Assembly (NCBI RefSeq): GCF_030272615.1 | Contig: NC_081408.1 | Coordinates: 335,018,793-335,082,792, forward strand | Direction: 5' to 3' | DNA from: Cryptomeria japonica | Lineage: Eukaryota; Streptophyta; Pinopsida; Cupressales; Cupressaceae | Length of the DNA: 64,000 nucleotides | Part shown: one piece after another, positions 22,006-33,050 of the stretch | Layout of the letters: the number at the start of each line of letters is the position of its first letter | Position numbering within the stretch: position 1 is the first letter of the stretch | The notes under the pieces: model-generated | Seen by the model: only the letters and a program-made list of their open reading frames with translations | What the model was told of the DNA's origin: nothing | The model's database searches: none | Made by a program: the position numbers and the translations under genes

Positions 22006-22383
22006 ATGATTGTGGTTATTATCCATGATAGTGGTATAAGACGAACCCTTGTGGACAATGGGTCTGGCCTTAATGTTTGTGGTGTGGACTTATTGGATAA
22101 TATTAAGGTGGATCATTCTCTCATCGAACCTATTTCTAAGTCTATTCGAGGCTTTGATAATGTTGCTAAACAATGTCTAGGTGTCATAACCTTGCCTATT
22201 AAGGTAGGTCCTGTTATTTTACTTACACCTATTCATGTTATGTTGGTTAATTTGACATATAACCTTCTATTAGGGAGACCTTGGATTCATAGCATGCAAG
22301 TTGTCTCCTCAACTTTGCATAGGAAAGTCAAGTTCATTTATAACAATACGACATACACCTTATTAGCTGAAACCAAACCTTAA
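22006..22383 (+). pseudogene. Gypsy B retropepsin (aspartic protease) domain
   Basis: The segment holds the active-site motif TLVDNGSGLNVCG and, about 60 residues on, LLGRPWIHSMQVV and STLHRKVKF. This D-N-G-S ... LLGRPWIH ... STLH-KVKF order is characteristic of the protease of plant Ty3/gypsy (Tat/Athila-type) elements. The catalytic aspartate and flap-side motifs are intact. The domain follows the gag-like part in the same frame across one stop and ends at TAA (22381-22383). Confidence 0.85.
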
Positions 22384-23112
22384 GAACCATTAAAATCAAG
22401 ATCTTCTTGTTCAACTACTTCCCATTCTTCTCCCAATCCTTCTTCAAATACATCTACTTCCTTTAATGATTTTATTCCTTCTAGTACTCATGATTCTTCT
22501 ACTCAATTAGAATCTCCTCCCAAGGATATCTTATCTCCTACAGGAGTGGTCTCAAATGATGATTGCGGATCTCTAGACTTTAACCCTACTTTTGCAGGAG
22601 AGTATAGATTATCTTGGAAAGGATATAAGAGTGAGAAGGATAAATCTAAAGAGGAACCTAAAGAGCAAACCACCTTGTCTAAGCAGCTAAGTAGCCACTT
22701 TGTGGCTGCTTCTAATTTAAACGATTCTTCAAATCCTTCCTCTAATTCATATAGCATTGAGACCTATGGGGCATCACCATCTCTTTCTAATTTGGCATCC
22801 CTTTATGGTTCTGGTTTTCACATTTTAGCTAAGAGTGGCTATGATGTAAATAGTTGTGGTGCAATTGAACAAGGAATTAAAGTTCCTTTAGAACATAACA
22901 CACATGAAGCTTCATTAGGACTTGGTTATAATCCTTCTAAGCTCATCAAAGCATCTAAAAGACCATCTCTCAATGTGAATGTTATATTTAGTAGTGATGA
23001 CGATATCACCTCAATTAAATCATCTTCTACTTCTTTCAACACTCACCCCCCTCATAAGGAAACTTCTTGTGAGCATTTATCATCAATCTTATTTCACAAT
23101 TCGATGTGGTAA
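22384..23112 (+). pseudogene. Gypsy B post-protease segment with G-patch-like motif
   Basis: Serine-rich linker, then a segment ending in EASLGLGYNPSK, a G-patch-like motif that in plant gypsy polyproteins lies between protease and reverse transcriptase. The frame closes at TAA (23110-23112) and no RT follows; a purine-rich AGGAGGGGGCATATATC stretch follows at about 23158. Downstream gypsy sequence is only 23113-23352 plus 50 bases after copia C, so RT, RNase H and integrase are absent, not just interrupted. Confidence 0.7.
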
Positions 23113-23352
23113 ACATGATACCATGTTTCAACTCACTAAAATTAGCGAGATGAAATAGGAGGGGGCATATATCTACCTTCAAATTTTCATCACCTTCCTT
23201 ATTAAGCATTTAGATGATTTTGTGATTTTATATAACATGTGGTTTTATAGGGTGCGGATCTTAACTGTGTACTGCAGATACTGCTGGGGGCTTCATCCGA
23301 CAACTTGTGGAATATCCTTTTTCATGAATGTTTACTTTTCTTTAGTTTAGTC
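23113..23352. other. Gypsy B non-coding tail up to the copia C insertion
   Basis: No coding signal; includes a purine-rich tract (GAAATAGGAGGGGGCATA) and ends in TAGTC, a possible imperfect match to TAGCT (30358-30362) on the far side of copia C. Confidence 0.5.
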
Positions 23353-24524
23353 TGTTGGCCATTTGGTGGAATTTATTTGTGTTACATTGATGTTTTGTCA
23401 TTGATGCCAACACTAGCTGTTTGGATTATTTACCGACACCCTTTTGGTCCTGGTAGGTTGAGTGGTTTATGGTTTACTTGGATCCGACATGATCTTGTAG
23501 GCTCTGATATAGTTTGGTGATGGAATTGGCTTGTTGATGACACTTATGCTCATATTTGGTCAGTTGGTTTTGGTCTGGTGATCGGATGCTATCCTGTTTG
23601 TTTGGAAGCTTAGTTTCTGGTTCTAGCAAGGGTTTCACTGGTAGAGCTTTTGGTGGATATATTTGATGAATTCCATAAGTAGTGTTGGTGCAGGTTTTGG
23701 TGGAGTTTCAGGATGTTGTTGGTGATAATGTTCGAGACTTGGTGGATGGAGATCATTTCTGTAGCGTGTGGACCCATATTGGGTCCCGATTGATCTAGTT
23801 CATGGACCAACTTTAATGTAACATGTGGATTGGGCCTCTCGATGTATTTCCAGATATCTTATGTGTTGGATATTATTTGTTTGGTCTAAGTCCAACATGG
23901 TTTGTAATTATGTAATTAGTTTATTATCTAGTGGCCAACCTAATTGTTTATGGTTGAGGGTTTGTATATATAGATGTAAGATATCATGTTAGATCATCAT
24001 GGTTATTGTTAGAGGTCGTGATCAAGGAATTTAATGTGCGAATAATGTAATATCATTTAGGCAGAGGAGTTGGTCAATCATTGGAGATCGAATTGGGTTT
24101 ATGTTAGTCCTTAGGTATTTAGCTTAATCTAAACTATACTCAGGCATAGGAGATGCTATCTTTGTTAGTTCAACACTTCTCTAGATTGATGTTTAGATTT
24201 CTATGTAGTCAGTGAGGCTCTTTTTGTGATGAGTAGTGCGCTCTAGGCTATTGGCCTTCTTGCAAGTGGAGGCCCCTCAATTGTAATTCACATACTGCAG
24301 AAGTATTATCTGATTATGGGTAGGCTTCCCACCATGTCTTTTCCCTTACTGGGTTTACCATGTACAAATATTGGTGTTATGTGGATGGTATTTATTATGT
24401 GATTACTGTTTATGCTTAATTGGTTTAACTTTCATTCCGATATTAATGTTTTGGGTTTCAATAATCTATGACAACTGATTCACCCCCCTCTCAGTTGTCT
24501 TCTAGTTATTTGAACTGTCTAACA
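23353..24524 (+). repeat. 5' LTR of copia C
   Basis: TGTTGGCCATTTGGTGGAAT to GAACTGTCTAACA, 1172 bases. Contains a CTCTAGGCTATTGGCCTTCT box (24241-24260) shared with the LTRs of F and E, and GATTCACCCCCCTCTCAG near the end. Short ORFs inside (for example 23305-23520) are not genes. Confidence 0.9.
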
Positions 24525-24540
24525 ATTGGTATTAGAGCTT
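24525..24540 (+). other. Copia C primer-binding site
   Basis: ATTGGTATTAGAGCTT directly after the LTR; it differs from the initiator-Met complement TGGTATCAGAGC by one C-to-T change. Confidence 0.85.
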
Positions 24541-24564
24541 TGGTCCTCTCTATAGAAAGCTCAA

Positions 24565-25560
24565 ATGCTTGAGGAAGATCCTATGACGACTAACAATACA
24601 ATTTCATCCAGTTCTTTTGGAGCTATCTTTCGAAGGGATATTCTGAGGCTTGATGGAACAAATTACATAGTATTAAAGATTTAGATGGAGACTCATTTGA
24701 TATGTCTTGGCAAGGATATTTGGGAGATCACATAGAATGGTGTCATACCCTATAATTTGGGATCTAGCAATCCTCCTCCAGCAAACCTGGACAAGAAGCT
24801 TGAGAATGATTGTAGAGCAAGAGAAGCCCTCTTGTGCGCACTTTCTAATCAACAAATAATGGGATCAATTGACAAATCATTTGGAAAGGCTATATGGGAT
24901 AAGTGGGAGACTCTTAATTAAGGTGACCCTATAGTGAAGATTTCTAAACTTGATGGTTATTAGGTGAGATATGAAAACATGAAGAAGGAAGAAGATGAAA
25001 GGATTACTGCATTCATGGAAAGGGTAAATGAGATTGTGATGGGAATTCAATGTTGTGGTGAAACTCTGATTGAAGATGAAATTATTTCAAAAGTCCTAAG
25101 AGCCCTACCACCGGCTTACAAAATGAAGGATACTGCTATTAATGAGTTGAGAACAATGGCTAATACATCTATCAACATAGATACTTTGGTTGGGAAACTA
25201 TCTTCTTTTGAGCTTGATGAATTTGGACCTTTTGGAGCTATGAATTCTGAACCTATTTTTCATGCATCTACATCTACAACTGGTAGCAAGACTAGAAATA
25301 TTTGTATGCAAAGGAATTAGAAGATAGGAAGAAAGAAGATGATGAGTTTGAGCAACTTGAAGCACTATTATCTAGAAGAGTACCTAAAGGACTGGTAGGA
25401 AGTGAGTATGAAGGAAAAACACCTTTTACATGTTTTGCATATAATAAGATTGGTCATTTTTCATCTAGATGTCCTGAAAGGAATTCAAGATTTGAAGAAA
25501 GAGTTAGAAGATCATTTAAGCCTAACCTTGGATATCAGAACAAGTATAAATAGAAAAAAA
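24565..25560 (+). pseudogene. Copia C gag, decayed
   Basis: From ATG at about 24565 the frame shows copia gag features: RLDGTNY near the start, then EDERITAFMERVNEIV and ISKVLRALPPAYK (UBN2-type gag domain). A frame change near 25305 leads to a single zinc knuckle, CFAYNKIGHFSSRC, whose second cysteine is tyrosine. Internal stops at about 24681, 24736, 24920 and 24963 all fit CAG, CAA or TGG changed by one transition. One knuckle is the usual number for copia gag, unlike D, E and F. Confidence 0.85.
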
Positions 25561-25664
25561 ACAAAGACAAATCATGCTACATAGCGGATGAGGAAGGCAT
25601 TACTAATTCTGATGATGAACCAACAAAAGACTCTGCTGGTGGATCTGGTAATGGGAGGGAATGG

Positions 25665-26084
25665 GTGTTCTTGGCTATCAAGGAAGATGATCTAGCACTG
25701 GAAGTACCTAAAGAGAAGGCACTTGCTGCTAAAATTGAAGACAAGGATGAATGGGTAATTGATAGTGGTTGTTCATATCATATGACTGGAGATAAAGGGA
25801 AGTTTCTATCTTTGCAAGAATTTGATGGTGGTCTATTTAGATTTGGAGATGACAAAGCATGTATGATCAAAGGAAAAGGAACTATATCATTAGATGGTAA
25901 AAGCAATACTGACAATGTTTATTATGTTGAAGGTTTAAGGCATAATCTTTTGAGTGTAGGACAATTGGTAGATAAGGGATTTCAATTAGAGTTCAAGGAT
26001 GGAAAATGCAAAATAATTAACAGATCTGGTTTGGAGATTACAACCGGTACACAGACAAAAGGTAGTATATCATTTGAACTCTAG
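25665..26084 (+). pseudogene. Copia C aspartic protease
   Basis: EWVIDSGCSYHMTGDKGKF is the copia retropepsin active site (DSG-x-S-x-HMT) with catalytic Asp intact, followed by VYYVEGLRHNLLSVGQLVDKG, shortened here to its recognisable core LRHNLLSVGQL, the conserved end of the copia protease region. The frame is open for 139 codons; the next domain continues in a different frame from about 26074, so a frameshift separates them. Confidence 0.9.
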
Positions 26085-27104
26085 TGAGAAGACATGTTTG
26101 ATTAAACAGATTGATGAGAGTTGGATATGGAATAAAAGGCTGTGTCATGTGAATTTTGATTGCATTGTGAAGATTAGTTCAACTAAGGTAGTTAGGGATA
26201 TACCTAAGATTATGAAACCCTATAATCCGGTATGTAAAGAATGTCAAATAGGTAAATAGGTCAAAATCTCTTTTAGGAGTATACAAGATAAATCAAATGA
26301 TATGTTTGATCTTATTCATACTGATTTGTGTGGCCCTGCTAGAGTTAAAAGTTTTCAAGGTAATAGATATTTCATGCCAATCATTGATGATTATTCTAGA
26401 ATGATGGTTAATTTTCTTAAAGAAAAATCTGAAGCATTTGAAAAGTTTAAAATCTTTAAGGGACAGGATTGAAGATTAAATGCTTGAGATTAGATCATGG
26501 TGGAGAATTCACATCTGGTGAGTTTAATAACTTTTGTGAGAAGCATGATATAAGAAGACAATTTTCTACTCCCTAGACACCTTAGCTGAATGGAGTTGTG
26601 GAAAGGAAGAACATAACTATCTTGGATGCTACTAGAACAATGATGATGAAAACTAGTCTTCCTCATATCTAGTGGAGAGAAGCAATGAGCACAACGATTT
26701 ATACATTCAACAGAGTACATATCAAAGGAGAAACCGGTAAGACACCTTATGAATTATGGTTTGGCAATACACCTATAGTTAAGTATTTTAGAATTTTTGG
26801 TAGTAAATGTTATATTAGAAGAAATGATATCATTGGGAAATTTGATCCTAGATGTGATGAAGGCATATTTTTTGGTTATTCTAATGAAATCAAAGCATAT
26901 AGATGTTATAACAAGAGATTGCAAAGAATTGTGGAGAGTGCTAATGTCAAAGTAGATGAGTTGAACATAAGTCAAATTAGAGTTTATGAGAAGGAACCGA
27001 CAGTGGAAATGATAATATATGAACCAGTAGCACCTTTACTGGAACAGAGAGTTGAACCAGTTACTTTGGTAGTATCAAAGAATTCTACAGTAACTGAAGA
27101 ATAG
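26074..27104 (+). pseudogene. Copia C integrase (GAG-pre-integrase plus catalytic core)
   Basis: WIWNKRLCHVNFDCI with CKECQIGK is the HHCC zinc-binding pre-integrase segment. The core follows with DLIHTDLCGPA (first Asp), PIIDDYSRMM (second Asp neighbourhood), HGGEFTSGEF and LNGVVERKN (catalytic Glu). A small deletion or frameshift near 26465 separates the Asp and DHGGEF parts, and stops fall at positions such as about 26575, 26583 and 26671. The open part 26685-27104 gives GKTPYELWFG and FRIFGSKCY, typical of the integrase C-terminal side. Confidence 0.88.
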
Positions 27105-28196
27105 GGAAGAGGAATAGAAAGTCAGAAGACTCCTAGGTATGCAAGATTGAATCATTCAGAAGATCAGATCATTGGGGATAAGAGCAATAGAGTGATGACA
27201 AGAAGAAGATTGGTAACTAATGAGGTATGTTTAATCTCACAAGTTGAACTGGTATCAGTAATTGAGGCATGTAAAGATGAATATTAGTTGAAAGCTATGG
27301 AAGAAGAATTAGATCAAATTGATAAAAATAACACATGGACCTTGGTATCTCGGCCTAAAAGTAAATATGTTATTGGAACTAAATGGATTTTTAGGAATAA
27401 ATTGAATGATGATGGTCAAGTTATAAGGAATAAGGCTACATTGGTTTGTAAAGAATATTCTCAAAAGGATGGAATTGATTATGGAGAGACTTTTGCACCT
27501 GTAACTAGGATTAAAGCTGTAATATTATTTCTTGCCTATGCTGCTTATAAAAACTACAAGGATTATCAGATGGATGTTAAATGTGCATTTTTAAATAGGA
27601 ACCTTGATGAGGAAGTTTATATTGAGCAACCTGATGGTTTTTCACTATCAGATGATACAAATATGGTTTGCAGGTTAAGGAAATCTTTATATGGATTGAA
27701 ACAAGCACCTAGAGCTTGGTATGAAAGGTTGGATAAATGTCTTTTGAAGCTTGGTTTTACTAAGGGCAGTGCTGACAGTAATTTATATTATAAAATCATT
27801 GATGATGATATACTAATTATTGAAGTATTTGTTGATGACATTATTTTTGGAGGTGAAGATAAGTTATGCATAGAATTTTTTAAGAATATGGAGAATTAAT
27901 TTGAGATGTCTATGATTGGTGAGATGAATTTTTTGTTAGGTTTACAGATTACTCAGACTGACAATTGTATTTTTATCTATCAAACTAAATATGCTAGGGA
28001 ATTATTGAAGAAATTTGGTATGAGAGATTCTAAACTGGTAACTACTCCCATGGTTACAAGTGAGAAATTGACAAGAAAAGATGTTTCTACACCGGTAAAT
28101 CCTACAAGATACAAATCTATGATTGGAGGTCTTGTTTATTTGAATCAGACTAGGCCTGACATTGTGAATGTTTTTTGTATTGTTTCAAGATTTTAG
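27105..28196 (+). pseudogene. Copia C reverse transcriptase
   Basis: Open for 203 codons from 27288 with the copia RT landmarks in order: NNTWTLVSRP, GTKWIFRNK, GETFAPVTR, YQMDVKCAFLN, LRKSLYGLKQAPRAWY and FVDDIIFGG, the catalytic YVDD box with Tyr changed to Phe. A TAA at 27897-27899 splits it; the same frame continues with MNFLLGLQI, SMIGGLVYLNQTRPDI and a stop at 28194-28196. Catalytic aspartates are present, but the copy is dead because of the stop. Confidence 0.92.
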
Positions 28197-28781
28197 AGTG
28201 ATCCTAGAGAAAATCATGAGATCATGGTGAAAAGTATTTTTAGATACTTACAAGGTACATCAAAATATGGTTTGTGGTACCCTAAGGATGATAACTTTAC
28301 TTAATGTGCATATACATATGTTGATTGGGCTGGAGATGTTGATGACTAGAAAATCACTTCCCGTGGAGCTTTCTTTCTTGGAAAGAAGTTGGTTTCATGG
28401 ATCAGCGAGAAAAAATCATGTACTTCTTTATCTTCTATTGAAGCTGAGTATGTTGTTGTTGCTACTAACTGTACACAAGTTTTATGGAAGAAGCAAATGT
28501 TGAAGGATATAAAGGTGGATTGTGATGCACCGGTAGTTATTCACTATGATAACTCTGTTGCTATTGATATATCAAAGAATCTAGTATTTCATTCTAAAAC
28601 AAAGCACATATCTATCAAGTATAACTTTTTGAAGGAAAAGGTGGAAGCAAATGAAGTTAGACTGGTTTATGGGAACACTAAAGAGAAGATTGCAGATATA
28701 TTCACTAAACCTTTGCCCAAGGATTCATTTGAGTACCTAAGAGATAGATTGGGAGTTTTTTCCCCTCTAGTAGAGACTTGA
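28197..28781 (+). pseudogene. Copia C RNase H
   Basis: Contains YVDWAGD, SLSSIEAEYVVVA, IHYDNSVAIDISKNLVFHSK and TKHISIKYNFLKEKV, then IADIFTKPLPKDSFEYLR: the copia RNase H and the conserved C-terminus of pol. Stops in the first third (about 28302 and 28347) break the link to RT. The frame ends with TGA at 28779-28781. Confidence 0.9.
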
Positions 28782-29159
28782 TTGATGCAGATTGGCATTA
28801 GTCTGGCATGTAGTATTAGGGATACTATTCATTCTGACACTTATATGGGATGCTACTGCTCAAGGGGAGTAGTTAGTTTCATGATTCAGTAGTTTATGTT
28901 TTTGCTTTGATATTTTTGTCAAATTTCTGGAATTGATGTCAAAGGGGGAGAGATATTGATGTGAAAAAGACAAAGGAAGAAAAAGAAAAAGTCACAGGGG
29001 AAGAGATATGAATAAGAAAAGCAAGAAGGGAGGGATATTGACATTCAAAGTTGTATGTAGGAGATTTTTGGTTGTCTTCCATTGGGGGAGACTTGTTTGG
29101 CATTTCTTGGTAAGATATTTTTCACATCTAGTGTTGCCATCAATGCCAAAGGGAGAGAT
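28782..29159 (+). other. Copia C 3' untranslated region with repeated purine tracts
   Basis: Several G/A-rich tracts (TCAAAGGGGGAGAGAT, CACAGGGGAAGAGATATG, GGGAGGGATATTG) precede the final CAAAGGGAGAGAT beside the 3' LTR. Multiple purine tracts are a feature of SIRE-like plant copia elements. Confidence 0.7.
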
Positions 29160-30357
29160 TGTTGCCCATTTGATGGAATTGATTATGTGTTGCATTGATG
29201 TTTTGTCATTGATGCCAACACTAGATGTTTGGATGCTTTACCAACACCCTTTTGGTCTTGGTAGGTTGAGTGGTTTCTGGTTGACTTGGATCTGGCATGA
29301 TTTGGTAGGCTCCAGTATAGTTTGGTGATGTAATTGGCTTGTTCATGATACTCATGCTGATATTTGGTCAGTTGGTTTTGGTCTGGTGATCAAATGCTAT
29401 CCTCTTTGTTTGGAAGGTTAGTTTCTAGTTTCGGCAAGGGTTTCACCAATAGAGCTTTTGGTAGAGATCTTTGATGAATTGCATAAGTGGTATTAGTGCA
29501 TCTTTTGGTGGAGTTTCAGGATGTTGTTGGTAATTATATTCGATAATTGGCAAATGAAGATCATTGTTATAGCATGTGGACCTATACTAGGTGTCGGTTG
29601 ATCTAGGTTATGGACCGAATTTAATGTAACGTGTGGATTGGGCATCTCGATGTATTTCCAGATGTCTTATCTGTTGGATATTATTTGTTTGGTCTAAGGC
29701 CAACATAGTTTGTAATTATGTAATTAGTTTATTATCTAGTGGCTGACCTAATTGTTTATGGTTGAGGGTTTGTATATATAGATGTAAGATCTCACTGTAG
29801 ATCATCATGGTTATTATTAGTATGTGTGAATAATGTAATATCATTCAGGAAGAGGAGTTGGTCGATCATTGGAGATCAAATTGGGTTTATGTAAGAGGAT
29901 TTAGTCCTCCGGTATTGAGCTTAACCAAAACTGTACTCAGGCATAAGAGATGCTATATTTTGCAGTTCAACACTTCTCCAGATTCTTGTTTGAATTTCTA
30001 TGTAGTTAGTGAGGCTCCTTTTGTGATGAGCAATGTGCTCTAGGTTTGTAGCCTTCCTGCAAGTGTAGGCCCCTCAATTGTAATCCACATACTTACTACA
30101 AAAGTATTATTTGACTGTGGGTAGGCTTCCCACCATGGTTTTTCCCTTTACCAAGTTTTCCACGTACAAATCTTGGTGTGATGTGGATGGTATTTATTTT
30201 GTGATTACTATTTATGCTTAATTAGTTTAACTATCATTCGAGTATTAATGTTTTGGGTTCTAGTATTAAAGTTTAAATTGCTAATGGTTCTAGTAATCTG
30301 TGACAATAGATTCACTCCCGCTCTCAGTTGTCTTCTAGTTATTTGAACTGTCTAACA
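29160..30357 (+). repeat. 3' LTR of copia C
   Basis: TGTTGCCCATTTGATGGAAT to GAACTGTCTAACA; roughly 90% similar by eye to 23353-24524 with several small indels. Confidence 0.9.
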
Positions 30358-30407
30358 TAGCTTTCATATGCACGTAGTTTCATATGATCACTAAAGTGGG
30401 GGCTAAA
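30358..30407 (+). other. Gypsy B 3' end with polypurine tract
   Basis: Only about 50 bases of gypsy lie between copia C and the gypsy 3' LTR, ending in the tract CTAAAGTGGGGGCTAAA. Confidence 0.8.
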
Positions 30408-32046
30408 TGTAGTATCATAAATTGTACACCCTTCCTAGGGTGGTACAATTCGACACCTAGTTTAGCACCCACCTTAGTGTGTTTGCATCTTGCATTGTAA
30501 TCTCCCTTTAAGAATTTAATTAATTAATTTAATTAAATATAAAGTCATATTTCATCTCTACCCACATCATAAAATTGGGCCCTTTACCCTAAGTGTGCCC
30601 CTTTTTATTCCTCCAATAAATCATTTAATCATAAACCCTAATTATGTCCTATTTTGAACTTTAAGGCCCAATTTCGCATATCAAAAAACCTCGAAATCAG
30701 CTGTAACTTTGGTATTCACTATAATATCATCATATCTAATGACCTTAAAAATCTGGCAAAAAGTTGGTCGGACCATGGTGGGAGATCGCATGGTCCTCGT
30801 CTTTTTTCCTAAAATTTTGGGAGTACAATCCTATTATATTATAATGCTTAACCCCAAAATATTGTTGGGATTTTCCATCTCTAAGTCAGCCTAAATATGA
30901 AATTAAGATCTAGGGTTTCATACATAAGAGCTCTCTTCCTTCATTTGAAGTGATCTAATCTAAGGAATTGAATCTAGGAAAAAGCTGTTGGAGAAAGCAC
31001 AAAGATCCTTCTATGTAGTGAAAGAGAAGCCTATGTGGAGTCTTCAACAACATTCAACAATATTTCATCAAGGATTTATCATCAATTAGGATCCTTGAAG
31101 ACATTGAAGAGTAATAGGAGATCTAGTGGCAATATCTCTCCCTTGGGGATTGGTACGATTTCATGTTATTTTCATGTCTTTTTATGAGCTTCGTTACATA
31201 AATTTTCACATTTACATTCATGATTTAGATCATTTAGCATATTTAGTTTGAAGCATTATCATTTTCATTTACATTTACATTTAGGGTTTACTCTCACGTG
31301 TAGGGTAGCTCCAATTTCTTAACATTTAGGATCTTGCATACACACAAGGTTCTAGCACACATATTTTCAGTATATTATCAACTATTTGTGGAGGTGGAAA
31401 TCACCAACATAGGGGTTTAACTAAGGCAAAACCCTAGATAGCCACCCAAACCCTATCTTTTCATTTGCGGATGCATAAACAGGTACTTGGAAGAAGTTTT
31501 GGATCAGGAAAATGCATAGGAATAGTCCAAAAACTTTATATTTTCCCTAATCAGCCTAGGAAAAGGGTGTGGTTCTCTAGTCATTCCTAGGATAGGGGAG
31601 TGGTGCTTTGGTCCCTCCACTTTGCAGTGAAATTTGATAGGTTGTAGCTTTAGGTCATCAGATTTGCAGTCTTTCAGTTGCATCATGATGTCTGTAGAAA
31701 CAAGACAGTGTCATGGCACCCTAGTCCTGGTCATTTTGGCTCAATTTATAGCATCGGGTCCCTTTCATTCTTTTAGTATCTCAGTTTTAGATCTGCAAGT
31801 TGTTCAATTTCAAGTTCATTTGTGCTTCATTCTTTATCTCGTAGTTTAGTTGGTCATTCAAACCCTAGTTTTTCTCATCATTTGCAACAAGAGGAATAGA
31901 AACTCTAAGAGGTAGTCCTTGGCTCTCTCTTTCTCACAATAAATATCCAAAGTAATCTATCTCCCTAGGCTCTTTCATATTCCCAATATGTTGGCAAAAG
32001 TGGGACTAGGACCTAGTCACCCAATCTCGCTTTTTCCCCCAACATA
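30408..32046 (+). repeat. 3' LTR of gypsy B
   Basis: TGTAGTATCATAAATTG to CCCCCAACATA, where the last bases were probably CA. It matches 18079-19726 throughout; the next five bases GCTGG pair with GTTGG at 6478. Confidence 0.88.
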
Positions 32047-32708
32047 GCTGGCCGACCCAAATTCCTTCACAACCCTCACCATTGGGAGTCACATCCACCC
32101 TATGGACAAACAATAGAACCACCATGGGAACTGCTTGGGAGTCATTCCTTATCTGACCTAAACTCTACCAATAAGCAGGAGTTGGCCCAATGTGTGGGTA
32201 CTATTGTAGATTGAATGTGCAAGATCTAGCACAATGCGTAGGGTCGACATGGGAGGGTAATGCACAAGGTCGAGGAGGTGGGCCAACACCATAGTTGGAG
32301 CACCCAATGTTGTGATTCTAGGCCAAATACCTCATTGGATTCAATGGCGTATGACTTGCTCCAAAGACATTTGTCGGCCTATGCGAATTTCCCTGCCATG
32401 CTGGTCAAACACTTCCAAAGCAACCCTTTGTGAATTGGGTTGGCCAACCTTCCCAAAGAAACCATCAGTCTACCTCTATTGACCAACAATATTTCTTGAC
32501 TAGTTTGATCCGGTATGCTACGTGAGTGGCTATTGGTAAGGGTTAGTGCATTGGTCAAATACACAAGGTCAAGGGCCCAGGGTAATGCGCAAGGTTGAGG
32601 GCATCTGAACGTAGGGTCAAGGAATAATAGAAGGAGAATGCCTTCTATCCCAACTGCATATTTTACTCTGAATGATCAATTTGGTGAAAGGTTTAAATTA
32701 CCCCAAAA
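32047..32708. other. Outer copia leader/gag region, unrecognisable
   Basis: Lies between gypsy B and the minus-strand primer site, where leader and gag of the outer copia should be. The only ORF (32379-32564, minus, 61 codons) shows no gag motif. Confidence 0.4.
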
Positions 32709-32721
32709 TGCTCTGATACTA
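32709..32721 (-). other. Primer-binding site of the outer copia
   Basis: The minus strand reads TAGTATCAGAGCA directly after the LTR, one base from TGGTATCAGAGC. Confidence 0.8.
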
Positions 32722-33045
32722 TGTGATAACCAAGATCTAATGAGGATAAATTATAAGCATAGTAACAAGATGAATACGAGAAAAGTTGATCATTAAAAAA
32801 GATGTAGAAGATTATTACATATAGCAAGAGTGATTGGGTCGAATAAAAATTTGAACCCCACACTCAATGAGTGTTGGCAGGTTGCCTCCCACTAAACTAG
32901 CATGAGGTGTCGAAACTAAGTTGACACCTCTCTAGTCAACTCCTAAATGATCTTGACAACTTGTGGACGAGTGTCAAGTAGAAATAGATAACTAAGTAGG
33001 CTTAAGTAAGTCTAAGTCTAATTAAATGAAATAATTACACTAACA
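32722..33045 (-). repeat. 5' LTR of the outer copia (right end)
   Basis: TGTGATAACCAAGATCTAAT to AATTACACTAACA, 324 bases; partner of 1477-1802. Confidence 0.88.
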
Positions 33046-33050
33046 CAAAC
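33046..33050. repeat. Right target-site duplication CAAAC
   Basis: Exact match to 1472-1476. Confidence 0.85.

Larger units (their letters stand above)
23353..30357 (+). mobile_element. Copia C: full-domain but decayed Ty1/copia retrotransposon
   Basis: Direct LTRs 23353-24524 and 29160-30357 (TGTTG...CTGTCTAACA), a primer site TTGGTATTAGAGC one base off the initiator-Met site, and a CAAAGGGAGAGAT purine tract before the 3' LTR. Inside lie gag, protease, integrase, RT and RNase H in copia order, spread over several frames with many stops. It is inserted in the gypsy B tail, with flanks TAGTC and TAGCT as an imperfect target duplication. It is the only element here with a recognisable RT and is therefore the nearest model for an autonomous partner of D, E and F. 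Confidence 0.92.
6483..32046 (+). mobile_element. Gypsy B complex: Ty3/gypsy with three LTR copies and nested insertions
   Basis: A gypsy family with LTRs starting TGTAGTGTCATAAATTG, a purine tract CTAAAGTGGGGGCTAAA before the LTR and a TTTTGGTGAACC leader after it. There are LTR starts at 6483, 18079 and 30408, and the last LTR ends at 32046. The outermost flanks, GTTGG (6478-6482) and GCTGG (32047-32051), differ by one C/T change, as expected if all three LTRs entered as one insertion or arose by recombination within one. The first LTR is scrambled: 268 bases forward, then about 900 bases inverted, split by DNA element 2. The only internal region left encodes gag-protease and is interrupted by copia C. 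Confidence 0.7.
1477..33045 (-). mobile_element. Outer Ty1/copia-type retrotransposon, minus strand, with nested insertions
   Basis: Two LTRs of about 325 bp in the same orientation (TG...CA ends) bound the element. A purine tract (minus strand CTTAAAGGGGGG) abuts the left LTR and an initiator-Met-type primer site (minus strand TAGTATCAGAGCA, one mismatch to TGGTATCAGAGC) abuts the right one, so it is transcribed right to left. The 5-bp duplication CAAAC flanks both ends. Own sequence survives only at about 1803-2705, 5906-6482 and 32047-32721; the rest is inserted DNA elements and a gypsy complex. The LTRs look roughly 88% identical by eye, so the insertion is old. The only pol trace seen is a protease motif at 2224-2364. 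Confidence 0.85.

Noticed and set aside
23305-23520. 71-codon ORF spanning the copia C LTR start
   Set aside because: Crosses the insertion boundary and lies in LTR sequence; the counterpart at 29008-29328 is also LTR.
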